This document shows, piece after piece, positions 1 through 8,066 of a stretch of DNA of 44,971 bases. The translations under genes were made by a program, and so were the position numbers. Every line of letters begins with the position of its first letter. The stretch's first letter is position 1. This DNA comes from Sulfurospirillum sp. (GTDB lineage Bacteria; Campylobacterota; Campylobacteria; Campylobacterales; Sulfurospirillaceae): NCBI GenBank assembly GCA_026988125.1, contig JALSLU010000118.1, positions 1 through 44,971 of the forward strand, given 5' to 3'. The notes under the pieces were generated by a model, which was not told the DNA's origin, ran no database searches, and saw only the letters and a program-made list of their open reading frames with translations.

Positions 1-1
1 T

Positions 2-733
2 AATAAATTTAGAGGAGATATGAGTCTTTTTGATGAGGGGGTTAGGATTATTGAAGATGAGTTCAAGATTCCTGTGCTTGGAGTGCTTCCCTATGAGCCT
101 TTTAATCTAGGTTTTGAAGATAGTGCGAGTTTGAGTAACTTTGTTCAAGATTGCGCTCAAGCCACAAAGAAAGTAGCAGTCATAAGCTATCCTTACATGA
201 GTAATTACAATGACTTTGAGCCATTGATAGCCAACAGTGAGATATGCTTGGAGTTTGTAAGCTCAAACATCTCTTTAGAGCAGTTTGATTTAGTGATACT
301 TCCTGGTAGCAAGCTTGTTTTGGAGGATTTGAAGTGGCTTAAAAGAAGTGGGCTTTTTGAGCAGTTAAAGAGGAGAAAAAAGGAGATATTTGGGATTTGT
401 GGTGGATACCAAATGATGTTTAAAAAGATAATTGACAATGAGTGTATAGAGGTAGATGTTCCAACCTCTATGGAAGCTTTGGGATTTATTGATGATGATA
501 TTGTTTTTAAAAAAGAGAAGATTCTACGAAAAAAGGGTGAGCTTTTTGAGATTCACCATGGTGTAAGTCAAAAGTATCCGCTAGAGTATGAAAAAGATAA
601 TATAAAAGGTACATTTTATCATGGCATTTTTAGCGATGAGAAGTTTAAAAAGTACAAAGAGAAGACTATTTTGGCCTTTGTAGATAAAATGAGAGATAGG
701 CTAGATATACAAAAGGTTATCGATGCACTTTGA
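2..733 (+). CDS. cobQ: Cobyric acid synthase, C-terminal part (5' end outside window)
   Basis: This is the glutamine amidotransferase half of adenosylcobyric acid synthase (CobQ/CbiP), which amidates side chains b, d, e and g of adenosylcobyrinic acid a,c-diamide during cobalamin synthesis. The reading frame is open from base 2 and reads NKFRGDMSLFDEG, the usual CobQ junction between the ATP-binding and amidotransferase domains. The ATG at base 20 is therefore internal and the gene begins before the window. The class I amidotransferase nucleophile is the Cys of GICGGYQMM, about residue 127 counted from base 20. The His of FYHGIF near the C-terminus fits the catalytic His. The end overlaps cbiB by 11 bases, so the two are probably cotranscribed and translationally coupled. 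Confidence 0.93.
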   Translation, partial: NKFRGDMSLFDEGVRIIEDEFKIPVLGVLPYEPFNLGFEDSASLSNFVQDCAQATKKVAVISYPYMSNYNDFEPLIANSEICLEFVSSNISLEQFDLVILPGSKLVLEDLKWLKRSGLFEQLKRRKKEIFGICGGYQMMFKKIIDNECIEVDVPTSMEALGFIDDDIVFKKEKILRKKGELFEIHHGVSQKYPLEYEKDNIKGTFYHGIFSDEKFKKYKEKTILAFVDKMRDRLDIQKVIDAL

Positions 734-1595
734 GATTGCCCTTGTAGCTTTTTTGGTTGATAAAATCTTTGGAGAGTTTAGGTTTATCCGCCATCCTGTT
801 GTTCTAATGGGAGACTATATAAGTTGGTTTGAGAAGAACTTTTACAAAGATAGTGTTTTTAGAGGGGCGATTCTTGCGAGTAGTCTTTTGTTTCTTGTTT
901 GGCTGATTGTTTGGGTTTTTGTTAGCTTTATTGATAATGCTTTTGTCTTGGGTCTAGTTGCATCAACTGGAATTGCTTCAAAGATGCTTTATGATTCGGT
1001 TAAAGATATACTAAGAAATCCGCAAAATATAGAGTTTTTAGTTAGCAGAGACACTAAAGAGTTAAGCGGGAGTGATATAAACAAGGCTGCCATTGAGACT
1101 TATGCTGAAAATCTAAGCGATGGAGTTATAGCTCCTCTTTTTTATCTTGTTTTGTTTGGGCTTGAGGGGTTGTTTTTGTATAAAGCTGTCAATACTTTGG
1201 ACTCCATGGTAGGATATAGAACAAAAAAGTATGAAAAATTTGGTAAATTTAGTGCAAAACTTGACGATGTTTTAAACTTCATTCCATCTCGCATTACAGC
1301 TTGTTTAATTATGATACTGTTTTTTAGGTGTGAAGACTTTAGAGGCTATGCCAAGCTTCATGAGAGTCCAAATGCAGGCTATCCAATCTCTGCTATGGCA
1401 GTAGTTTTGGGTTTAAAGCTTGGTGGAGATACTAGATACTTTGGAAAAGTTAAAAAGAAGCCATATTTTGGAGTAGGAAGAGAAATTATAGAGGAGAGTG
1501 ACTTGAAAAAGGCACTTAGTATGCAAAAAAGATTTGATTTAGTTTTATTTGTAGCCTTTGCTTTAGGAGTGTTGTTTTGCGAAAATTATTTTTAG
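723..1595 (+). CDS. cbiB: Adenosylcobinamide-phosphate synthase CbiB/CobD
   Basis: This integral membrane protein of 290 residues belongs to the CbiB/CobD family, which attaches the aminopropanol arm to adenosylcobyric acid. Family signatures visible are the N-terminal DKIFGEFRFIRHPVVLMG, the central AIETYAENLSDGVIAPLFY, and later ESPNAGYPISAMA. Several hydrophobic segments occur, at about residues 50-90, 137-160 and 270-290. It starts with ATG inside the end of cobQ and its 3' end overlaps cobS by 19 bases, placing it second in a cobalamin operon. Nothing looks truncated. The alternative symbol is cobD, a name that means a different enzyme in Salmonella. Confidence 0.95.
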   Translation: MHFEIALVAFLVDKIFGEFRFIRHPVVLMGDYISWFEKNFYKDSVFRGAILASSLLFLVWLIVWVFVSFIDNAFVLGLVASTGIASKMLYDSVKDILRNPQNIEFLVSRDTKELSGSDINKAAIETYAENLSDGVIAPLFYLVLFGLEGLFLYKAVNTLDSMVGYRTKKYEKFGKFSAKLDDVLNFIPSRITACLIMILFFRCEDFRGYAKLHESPNAGYPISAMAVVLGLKLGGDTRYFGKVKKKPYFGVGREIIEESDLKKALSMQKRFDLVLFVAFALGVLFCENYF

Positions 1596-2317
1596 GTCTA
1601 AAGTTTTCATTTAGTTACTTTAGTATATTGCCTATAAAGTTTAAAAGTAGTGATAACTTAGGTGATAAAGTTGTTTTGTCTTATATGCTTGTTTTTTTCC
1701 CTTTTGTTGGCATTGTTTTGGCTGAAGCTTCAGTTTTAGTTGGTCTTGCTTTGGAGAGAGTTGGTTTTTTAGCATGGGTTATTGCATCACTCTTTTATAT
1801 GGTTCTATATGGCTTTTTACATACGGAGGCTATTTGTGATGTTGTTGATGGTATCTATGCTAAACATAGTGGAAAAGATGCTTATGAAGTTTTGAAAGAG
1901 CCTACTGTAGGAGCTTTAGGAGTTTTGTGGAGTTGTTCTTTTGTGATTTTGAAAGTCTCAACTTTAGCGACACTTCTTAGTTTAGGGGCTTTTGTAGAGT
2001 TTTTGGGTGTCGTCGTTGCTAGTCGAGTTGTACTTTTAGTTTTAATAAGATCGCTAAAATTTCGCTCATCTTTTGTAAATAAATTAAAAGAGGCAAGTTC
2101 TAATAGAGTATTTTTTTATGTTGCACTTTTTTGTTTAGGACTATGTTGTATTTTGGGTTTAGAGTTTTTAGTAATATTATCTTTTAGTATAGTATTTGGT
2201 TTTTTAATAGCTAAGGCTATATCTAAAAAACTTGGATTTGCCAATGGCGATCTCTTAGGTTCAACCTTGGAAATAGTTGAAGTAATTTTATTTTTAGGAG
2301 TTCTACTTTGGCTATAA
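1577..2317 (+). CDS. cobS: Adenosylcobinamide-GDP ribazoletransferase (cobalamin synthase)
   Basis: CobS joins adenosylcobinamide-GDP to alpha-ribazole (phosphate), the last assembly step of cobalamin. The 246-residue protein is very hydrophobic with about six membrane segments, as in the family. The conserved acidic motif is present as HTEAICDVVDGIYA followed by DAYEVLKEPTVGALG, with Asp residues that should bind metal. The start is TTG at 1577, inside cbiB; no other start precedes the conserved N-terminal FLGLKFSFSYFSILP. It overlaps the next gene by 10 bases. Its position between cbiB and a cobC-like gene agrees with the assignment. Confidence 0.94.
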   Translation: MRKLFLGLKFSFSYFSILPIKFKSSDNLGDKVVLSYMLVFFPFVGIVLAEASVLVGLALERVGFLAWVIASLFYMVLYGFLHTEAICDVVDGIYAKHSGKDAYEVLKEPTVGALGVLWSCSFVILKVSTLATLLSLGAFVEFLGVVVASRVVLLVLIRSLKFRSSFVNKLKEASSNRVFFYVALFCLGLCCILGLEFLVILSFSIVFGFLIAKAISKKLGFANGDLLGSTLEIVEVILFLGVLLWL

Positions 2318-2796
2318 TTTTTTTAAGACATGCAAAAGTACAGAGATGTTTTCAAAAAAGATTTTTAGGTTGGAGTGATGTGGATATAGATAAATCTTTA
2401 TTTGAATTTCAAAAAGTTGAAGTATTGAAAAAAAGAGAGTTTAATTATGTTTTTGCTTCAAATTTGAAAAGAACTTGGCAAACTTTAGAGCTATTAGACA
2501 AGGATTTTTTGGTAGATGAAAGAGTAAATGAGGTAAAATTTAAAGATGAGATTGAGTTGAAAAGTTTTGATGAGATTAGCCAGTTTGATACTTTTAAAAG
2601 TAGCTATCTTGATAGCTTAGAGAGTTGGCATAGATTTGTTGCTAAAGAGAGTTTAGAAGAGTTTAGAAGTAGGATTGAAAGTTTTTTGAACTCTTTAGAT
2701 AGATCAAAAGAGATCTTGGTTTGTACTCACGCAGGGGTTTTGAGAGAAATTTTTAAAAGAGAGTTTGATTATTTGGAGTGGGATGAGTTATCTTAG
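2308..2796 (+). CDS. cobC: Histidine phosphatase, alpha-ribazole phosphatase-like (CobC)
   Basis: This is a 162-residue member of the histidine (phosphoglycerate mutase-like) phosphatase superfamily. It has the N-terminal catalytic motif LRHAKVQ (Arg7, His8), the second Arg in ASNLKRTWQT and the C-terminal CTHAGVLREI His. In this operon the expected role is alpha-ribazole phosphatase, which removes phosphate from alpha-ribazole-5'-phosphate or from cobalamin-5'-phosphate. The motif is RHA rather than the commoner RHG/RHGE, and the protein is shorter than many CobC proteins, so the substrate is inferred from context. The start is TTG at 2308, overlapping cobS; the following gene starts before this one ends. 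Confidence 0.8.
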   Translation: MAIIFLRHAKVQRCFQKRFLGWSDVDIDKSLFEFQKVEVLKKREFNYVFASNLKRTWQTLELLDKDFLVDERVNEVKFKDEIELKSFDEISQFDTFKSSYLDSLESWHRFVAKESLEEFRSRIESFLNSLDRSKEILVCTHAGVLREIFKREFDYLEWDELS

Positions 2797-3205
2797 TTGG
2801 TTTAATAAACATGCAAAAAAACATAAAAAGTTGGTTGAAAAATTAAAATCTCTAGGTAGCGAGGAGATAATTGAGTATTTTGATTATGAAAATATCTCAA
2901 AAAAAGAACCATGGTTTTGTCCACTTTTTTTAAAAGGTAAAAGGTGCCACGATATAGAGAGTTTAAATTGCTATCTTTGTGCCTGTCCAAATTTTAGATT
3001 TTGTGATGATGGATTTGGGATGAAAGGCAGTAAGATTTTAAAGAGTTATTGTAAAATAAACTCTAAAAATGGTAAAATTTTTGAGAGTGGTGATCAGGTT
3101 CATCAAGATTGCTCATCTTGCTTGGTGCCACATAGAGTTGAGTTCATAAAAAAAGTTTTTAAAAGAGATTGGAAAGAGATAATGAGAGATTGTAATGAGA
3201 GTTAG
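2783..3205 (+). CDS. Cys-rich protein of unknown function in the cobalamin operon
   Basis: I do not recognise a characterised family. The 140-residue product carries ten cysteines (residues 46, 55, 63, 66, 68, 74, 90, 110, 113, 137), including NCYLCACPNFRFC and HQDCSSCLVPH, which suggests an Fe-S cluster or zinc site. There is no signal peptide or membrane segment, so it is probably cytoplasmic. I chose the ATG at 2783, preceded by GGAGTGGG, over an in-frame ATG at 2765, because MSYLSWFNKHAKKHKKL gives a natural N-terminus. It overlaps cobC by 14 bases and the M23 gene by 11. Its place suggests a link to cobalamin or cobalt handling, but that is inference only. Confidence 0.75.
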   Translation: MSYLSWFNKHAKKHKKLVEKLKSLGSEEIIEYFDYENISKKEPWFCPLFLKGKRCHDIESLNCYLCACPNFRFCDDGFGMKGSKILKSYCKINSKNGKIFESGDQVHQDCSSCLVPHRVEFIKKVFKRDWKEIMRDCNES

Positions 3206-4010
3206 TTTTATAATTTTGGTGCTGTTTATTTTGAAAGTATTTGCATATGAGGTTCACAATGGAGAGACCTTTGTACTTAGTGTTCCAAAAGGGACGAAAA
3301 TTTATAAAAAAAACAAAGAGTTAAGTCTTGTGCAAAATCCTGTAAAAAGTGACGAAAAACTTCTTATACTTCCAGTGGGATATAGGGATGAGATAAGAGA
3401 TATAGTTTTAACTAAAAAATATAACAATAAAACAAAGAGCATAGTTATTAGCGTAAAAAGAGGCAATTATAAAAAAGAGCGACTAAAAGTGGCCAAAAAC
3501 AAGGTAAACCCTCCAAAAAAACTTTTGGATAAAATTTATAAAGATTACAAACTTGTACAGAGTATTTATAAAAAGCAAACATTAAAGCCATACTTTTCAA
3601 AGTCATTTATCCTTCCTTTAGATTCAAAGATAACTAGTAGGTTTGGAAATGCTAGAGTTTTTAATGAAACTTTAAAAAGCTATCACTCTGGTGTTGATTT
3701 TAGAGCAAGTGTTGGAACTCCAATAAGGGCTTCAAATGATGGTATAGTGGTTTTGGTAAAAGAGATGTACTATACTGGAAAGAGTATCATTATAGATCAT
3801 GGAGGAGGAATATTTAGCTCCTATTCTCATTTAAATAGAGCAAATGTTAAAGTCGGAGATTTTATTAAAAGAGGGGAGATTATAGCGCATAGTGGAGTAA
3901 GTGGAAGAATTACTGGCCCACATCTTCACTATACAATTACCATAAACTCTAAAAAGGTAAATCCCATACTTTTTACAAAGAGTATAAATAGTTTTTTGAG
4001 GTTAAATTGA
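3195..4010 (+). CDS. Periplasmic M23 family metallopeptidase (LytM-type)
   Basis: This is a zinc endopeptidase likely to cleave peptidoglycan cross-links in the periplasm. A signal peptide (about residues 1-17, ending VFAYE) is followed by a small beta-rich region and a linker. The C-terminal LytM/M23 domain (about 145-260) has both metal motifs: HSGVDF (His-x3-Asp) and HLHY (the H-x-H pair), plus the typical RFGNARV and GNA/GVSGRITGPHLHY contexts. At 271 residues it resembles the M23 proteins that control cell shape in Campylobacter and Helicobacter, but I cannot say which. The start overlaps the Cys-rich gene, and its stop overlaps the TTG start of the next gene. Confidence 0.9.
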   Translation: MRVSFIILVLFILKVFAYEVHNGETFVLSVPKGTKIYKKNKELSLVQNPVKSDEKLLILPVGYRDEIRDIVLTKKYNNKTKSIVISVKRGNYKKERLKVAKNKVNPPKKLLDKIYKDYKLVQSIYKKQTLKPYFSKSFILPLDSKITSRFGNARVFNETLKSYHSGVDFRASVGTPIRASNDGIVVLVKEMYYTGKSIIIDHGGGIFSSYSHLNRANVKVGDFIKRGEIIAHSGVSGRITGPHLHYTITINSKKVNPILFTKSINSFLRLN

Positions 4011-4615
4011 TAGGTTTAGAAATAGCCGATATAGTTGGAACTATAGCTTTCGGACTTAGTGGTTTTTTGGTAGCAACAAGAGATAGGCTAGATTTACTTG
4101 GGATTTTCATAGCATCTTTTTTGACAGCTCTTGGTGGCGGCATCTTAAGAGATACAATAGCTCAGAGAGTTCCATATGTTTTTTCTCATCATTTACCAAC
4201 TATTTTAGTTATATTTGTTATACTTTTTGCTATAGTTTTTAAATTACATAAAAAAGATAGTTTGGAGAGTAAGACATATTTTGTAATTAGTGACTCTATT
4301 GGCTTGGTATCATTTTCTATTGCTGGAGCAATTGTTGGTTTGATGGTAGATTTTAATATATTTGGAGTGGTAATGCTAGCTTTGGCAACAGCAGTTGGTG
4401 GTGGTATAATGAGAGATACGCTTTTAAATAGGGTACCAGTAGTTTTAACTAGTGAGCTTTATGGGACTGTTGCTATAATGATTGGAGTTTGTGTTTTTGT
4501 TTTAGACAGGTTTGAAGCTTTAAATAATAAATCATTAGTTTTGCTGTTTGGTTTGAGCTTAATTTTTAGACTTTTTGCTTTTTATAAAAAGTGGCATCTA
4601 CCTAAGATAAATTAA
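4007..4615 (+). CDS. TRIC-type (UPF0126/YadS) membrane protein, putative cation channel
   Basis: This 202-residue membrane protein of the trimeric intracellular cation channel family (older name UPF0126, YadS/YicG) has about seven membrane segments. The family's internal duplication is obvious. The first half has GTIAFGLSGFLVATRDR and LTALGGGILRDTI; the second has SDSIGLVSFSIAGAIVG and ATAVGGGIMRDTL. The paired Gly-rich GGGI(L/M)RDT loops are the family hallmark. Bacterial members form homotrimeric potassium-permeable channels in vitro, but the physiological role and the ion here are unknown. The start is TTG at 4007, overlapping the preceding stop by 4 bases, with GAGG just upstream. Confidence 0.88.
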   Translation: MIGLEIADIVGTIAFGLSGFLVATRDRLDLLGIFIASFLTALGGGILRDTIAQRVPYVFSHHLPTILVIFVILFAIVFKLHKKDSLESKTYFVISDSIGLVSFSIAGAIVGLMVDFNIFGVVMLALATAVGGGIMRDTLLNRVPVVLTSELYGTVAIMIGVCVFVLDRFEALNNKSLVLLFGLSLIFRLFAFYKKWHLPKIN

Positions 4616-4625
4616 GGAGAAAATT

Positions 4626-5813
4626 TTGAATTTTGAAGAGATTGATAAAGAGTATGTTTTACAAACATATGCAAGAAACTATGTAAATTTTAAACAAGGA
4701 AAAAATGCTACACTTGTTGATGATAAGGGAAGAGATTATATAGACTTTACTAGTGGGATTGGTGTTGTTAGTGTTGGACATGGCAACACTAGAGTTGCAA
4801 AAGCGATTTGTGAGCAAGCTAACGATCTGATTCACCTCTCAAACTTATATTTGATTGAGCCACAAGCAAAGTTAGCAAAAAAGATTAGTGAGCTTTATGG
4901 AAGACCTGTAGGTACTTTTTTTGCCAATAGTGGGGCTGAGGCTAATGAGGGAGCTATAAAGCTTGCTAGAAAATATGGACTTAAAAAGTTTGAAAATAAA
5001 AGATATAAAATTATAACTCTAGAGCACTCATTTCATGGAAGAACTATTACCACTGTAAAAGCAACAGGGCAAGATAGCTTTCATAAAGAGGACTTCTCTC
5101 CATACCCGACAGGTTTCTTATATGTAAAAAACTTGAATGAGGTTTATAAAAATATAGATGATGAAACTGTAGCAGTTATGATTGAGTTAGTCCAAGGTGA
5201 AGGAGGGGTAGAGCCATTTGATAAAAGTGAGATTCAAAAATTAGAAAAGTTTTTAAAAAGTAAAGAGGTTCTTTTAATTGTTGATGAGGTTCAAACAGGA
5301 GTTTATAGAAGTGGAGAGTTTTTAGCAACAAATCTTTATGAAATTGATCCGGACATTCTAACTCTTGCAAAGGGTTTAGGAGGAGGAGTGCCAATTGGTG
5401 CAGTTGTTACAAAGCATAAAGAGCTGTTTGAAGTAGGAGATCATGGTAGTACTTTTGGTGGAAATTTTCTTGTAACTAGAGCTTCACTTGAAGTGTTAGA
5501 TATACTTGAAAACTATAAAGATAGTGGAGTATTGGATGAACATTTTATCTACTTCGAGAGTAAGCTAAAAGAGTTTAAAGATAGATTTGAAAATCTTTTT
5601 TTAAGCGTGGTTGGATTGGGGCTTATGAGAGGTCTTAGGTGTAAAGAGCATGTTGATTTGTCAAAATTAATTCAGAGTGCATTTAATGAGGGTGTTTTAG
5701 TGTTAAAGGCTGGAAGAAATACTCTAAGATTTTTACCTCCACTTACTATTAGTAAAGAGGAAATAGATAATGGTTTTAAAAGGTTGGAAAATGCATTTAA
5801 AAATATTGGTTAG
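4626..5813 (+). CDS. argD: Acetylornithine aminotransferase (class III, PLP)
   Basis: ArgD converts N-acetylglutamate semialdehyde to N2-acetylornithine in arginine synthesis and may also serve as succinyldiaminopimelate aminotransferase in lysine synthesis. The 395-residue length and the motifs fit: DFTSGIGVVSVGHGN, FFANSGAEANEGAIKLAR (PLP phosphate binding), HGRT, LIVDEVQTGVYRSG and LAKGLGGGVPIGA, whose Lys forms the Schiff base. A TTG start at 4626 follows AAGGAG. The gene sits 10 bases after the TRIC gene in the same run. Other class III aminotransferases are possible, but the size and motif wording favour ArgD. Confidence 0.92.
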   Translation: MNFEEIDKEYVLQTYARNYVNFKQGKNATLVDDKGRDYIDFTSGIGVVSVGHGNTRVAKAICEQANDLIHLSNLYLIEPQAKLAKKISELYGRPVGTFFANSGAEANEGAIKLARKYGLKKFENKRYKIITLEHSFHGRTITTVKATGQDSFHKEDFSPYPTGFLYVKNLNEVYKNIDDETVAVMIELVQGEGGVEPFDKSEIQKLEKFLKSKEVLLIVDEVQTGVYRSGEFLATNLYEIDPDILTLAKGLGGGVPIGAVVTKHKELFEVGDHGSTFGGNFLVTRASLEVLDILENYKDSGVLDEHFIYFESKLKEFKDRFENLFLSVVGLGLMRGLRCKEHVDLSKLIQSAFNEGVLVLKAGRNTLRFLPPLTISKEEIDNGFKRLENAFKNIG

Positions 5814-7044
5814 TCTTAGTTTGATTTTTTTAGGCCTTGGTGCTAGTGAGATTGAGTCACCAAAAAGTAAACAGGGAGTAAGTTTGATTGATTCGTTTAA
5901 AACTTTTTCAATTGATGATTCCTACCTCTCCTCATATAAAAAAGAGCAGATTAAGATAGATAAAAAAAGAGTTGAATTACAAAGCGATAATCTAAAATAT
6001 GACTGGATTTCGAGTATTATGGGTTCGGCTTCGTACACAAACTCAGATTCTTTAGGATACACAAAAGAGACACTATCGGCCTCAATTACAATTGATCAGC
6101 CAATTTTTAAGAGTGGTGGTATATGGTATGCTATAAAGTATGCTGGAGCAAATCGAGAGTTTTTAAGACTTGGTACAGAGCAAAACCAGCTTAATTTATT
6201 AAAGAGTGTCATTTCCTATCTTTTTCAAATAAAAAAGTATGAGATGCAGATTTTGAAACAAAAACTTTTGATAAAAAACTCCAACATAGATGTTATGAGA
6301 AAAAAAGAGCAGTATGAGAGTGGTTTGTTAGATAGTAGTTTTTTAGATAGTGCAATTTTAGATAGGAGTAGATTAGAGATCGCACTGCTAGACTTAGAGT
6401 CTCAAAAACACTCTATTGTTATGAAATTTAAATCAATAAGTGATTTAGATTATAAAAGTACTAAGCTACCAAAGTTTATGTTGATTAAAAAGTCAACTTA
6501 CTTAGATAGTTTATTGTCTTTAAAGAGTAAAAGAGCTGAAGAGATAAAAAATAGGTATCTAAAGAAGATGACAGTTTCAAACTATCTACCAACTGTCTCA
6601 TTTTTTGCTGGTTACTATGCTAAAAAAGATAGTTTTAATGGTATGAGTCAAAGTAGTGACTATAATCAGTTTGGTTTAAGATTTTCTATGCCACTTTATA
6701 GCGTAAATAAAAGTAGAGATATTGAGATAAAACAGCTTGATCTACTAAAATCAAAACTTGAGTATTTGGATTTAAAAAGGGATGAGGAAAATACTTACAC
6801 AGATAGTGTTGAGAGATTAAAAATATTGGATAAAAAGATAGAGATAGTAAAAAGAAATGAAAAACTGTATGCTTCACTTTTAAGTGCTACAAAAGAGTCA
6901 TACAGTGCGGGTGAAAAGACTATATACGATGTAAATACTCTTAAAAATTCTATGAAAACTACATCTTTAGATATAAAAATTTATGAGCTTGATAAACAGA
7001 TGATTTTATTAGAATTATATGCAAAGATGAACGGTGAAATTTAG
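5791..7044 (+). CDS. TolC-like outer membrane efflux protein
   Basis: This is an outer membrane factor family protein, the exit duct for efflux or type I secretion. From the ATG at 5791 the protein begins MHLKILVSLSLIFLGLGAS, a good signal peptide; an upstream in-frame ATG at 5770 lies inside argD and would add seven residues before it, so I prefer 5791. The remaining roughly 400 residues are long amphipathic helices and coiled coil with Tyr/Ser-rich beta stretches (SSIMGSASYTNSD; YLPTVSFFAGYYAKKDSF), the two-repeat OEP pattern. No membrane fusion or pump gene is adjacent, so the partner is unknown. The 3' end overlaps the next gene by 11 bases. Confidence 0.82.
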   Translation: MHLKILVSLSLIFLGLGASEIESPKSKQGVSLIDSFKTFSIDDSYLSSYKKEQIKIDKKRVELQSDNLKYDWISSIMGSASYTNSDSLGYTKETLSASITIDQPIFKSGGIWYAIKYAGANREFLRLGTEQNQLNLLKSVISYLFQIKKYEMQILKQKLLIKNSNIDVMRKKEQYESGLLDSSFLDSAILDRSRLEIALLDLESQKHSIVMKFKSISDLDYKSTKLPKFMLIKKSTYLDSLLSLKSKRAEEIKNRYLKKMTVSNYLPTVSFFAGYYAKKDSFNGMSQSSDYNQFGLRFSMPLYSVNKSRDIEIKQLDLLKSKLEYLDLKRDEENTYTDSVERLKILDKKIEIVKRNEKLYASLLSATKESYSAGEKTIYDVNTLKNSMKTTSLDIKIYELDKQMILLELYAKMNGEI

Positions 7045-8056
7045 TGAGTATATGAACAAATGGCTTTATGCCAAAGATGGGTATTACTCCTCTTATAAAG
7101 AGATAGGAAAAGAGGGAGATTTTTATACTGCGGTGAGTAGTAGCCAGTTTTTTGGTGGTAGTATAGCCAAAAGATTTCTAAAAAGTTTAAATGATGGTTT
7201 TTTTGGTCAAAATTGTCATATAGTTGAGATAGGGGCACATAGAGGATATTTGTTGGCAGATATAGTTCAGTTCATATATACTTTAGAGCCAGAACTTCTT
7301 AAGAGTCTAAAATTTGTAATTGTTGAGCCATTTGAATCAAATAAAAAGATTCAAAATGAGTATTTTGGAGACTCTTTTGGAGATGCTGTAAAACTTACTC
7401 ATGTAAACTCACTAGATGAGTTGAAAGTTAAAGAGGCATTTTTTATTGCCAATGAGATTTTTGATGCTTTTGGATGTGAGCTTGTTAAAGATCACAAAAT
7501 GCTTCATATGAATAAACATACTCCATTTTTTGCCCCAATAGAGCATAATTTGGAACAAATTTGTGAAAAATATGGCATTTTCAAGGGTGAAGTTGCTGTT
7601 GGTTATGAAGATTTTGCATTAAAATTATTTGATAGTGCAGAAAAATTTGAGTTTATAACATTTGATTATGGTGAAAAGTTTTCAAGAGATGATTTTTCTA
7701 TAAGGATTTATCATAAGCATAATGTTTATCCCTTTTTTGCACTAACAGATTTTGTTAAGGATGAAAAACTAAGAGAGAAGATAGAGCTTCAAGAGCTTTA
7801 TAAAAAGAGCGATATAACATACGATGTAAATTTTAAACATCTCATAGGTGCATTTAAAGAGGCACAAATTGAGTGTAAAGAGTTTTCATCGCAGTTAAAG
7901 GCTTTAATTGATTTTGGATTGATAGAGCTTTTGGAGTTACTAAAGCACAATGCAAGTCAAGAAGCTTATAAGAGTGAATTAAATAGAGTAAAAACGCTTA
8001 TAGATCCTGCATTTATGGGAGAAAGATTTAAAATGGTAAATTTTATAAAAGATTAA
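7034..8056 (+). CDS. MidA/NDUFAF7-type SAM-dependent methyltransferase
   Basis: This 340-residue protein of the DUF185 family resembles mitochondrial NDUFAF7/MidA, a protein arginine methyltransferase acting on a complex I subunit. Features seen are the N-terminal YSSYKEIGKEGDFYTAVSSSQFFGG, matching the family's conserved GDFxTxxxxSxxFG opening, then IVEIGAHRGYLLADI (SAM-binding glycine-rich loop), IANEIFDAFGCELV (the conserved N-E-x-x-D-A) and FEFITFDYGEKFS. The start is GTG at 7034, overlapping the TolC-like gene. In bacteria the substrate is not established. It closes the long co-directional run, and patB comes towards it from the other strand 10 bases on. Confidence 0.85.
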   Translation: MKFSEYMNKWLYAKDGYYSSYKEIGKEGDFYTAVSSSQFFGGSIAKRFLKSLNDGFFGQNCHIVEIGAHRGYLLADIVQFIYTLEPELLKSLKFVIVEPFESNKKIQNEYFGDSFGDAVKLTHVNSLDELKVKEAFFIANEIFDAFGCELVKDHKMLHMNKHTPFFAPIEHNLEQICEKYGIFKGEVAVGYEDFALKLFDSAEKFEFITFDYGEKFSRDDFSIRIYHKHNVYPFFALTDFVKDEKLREKIELQELYKKSDITYDVNFKHLIGAFKEAQIECKEFSSQLKALIDFGLIELLELLKHNASQEAYKSELNRVKTLIDPAFMGERFKMVNFIKD

Positions 8057-8066
8057 AAAAGTATCT

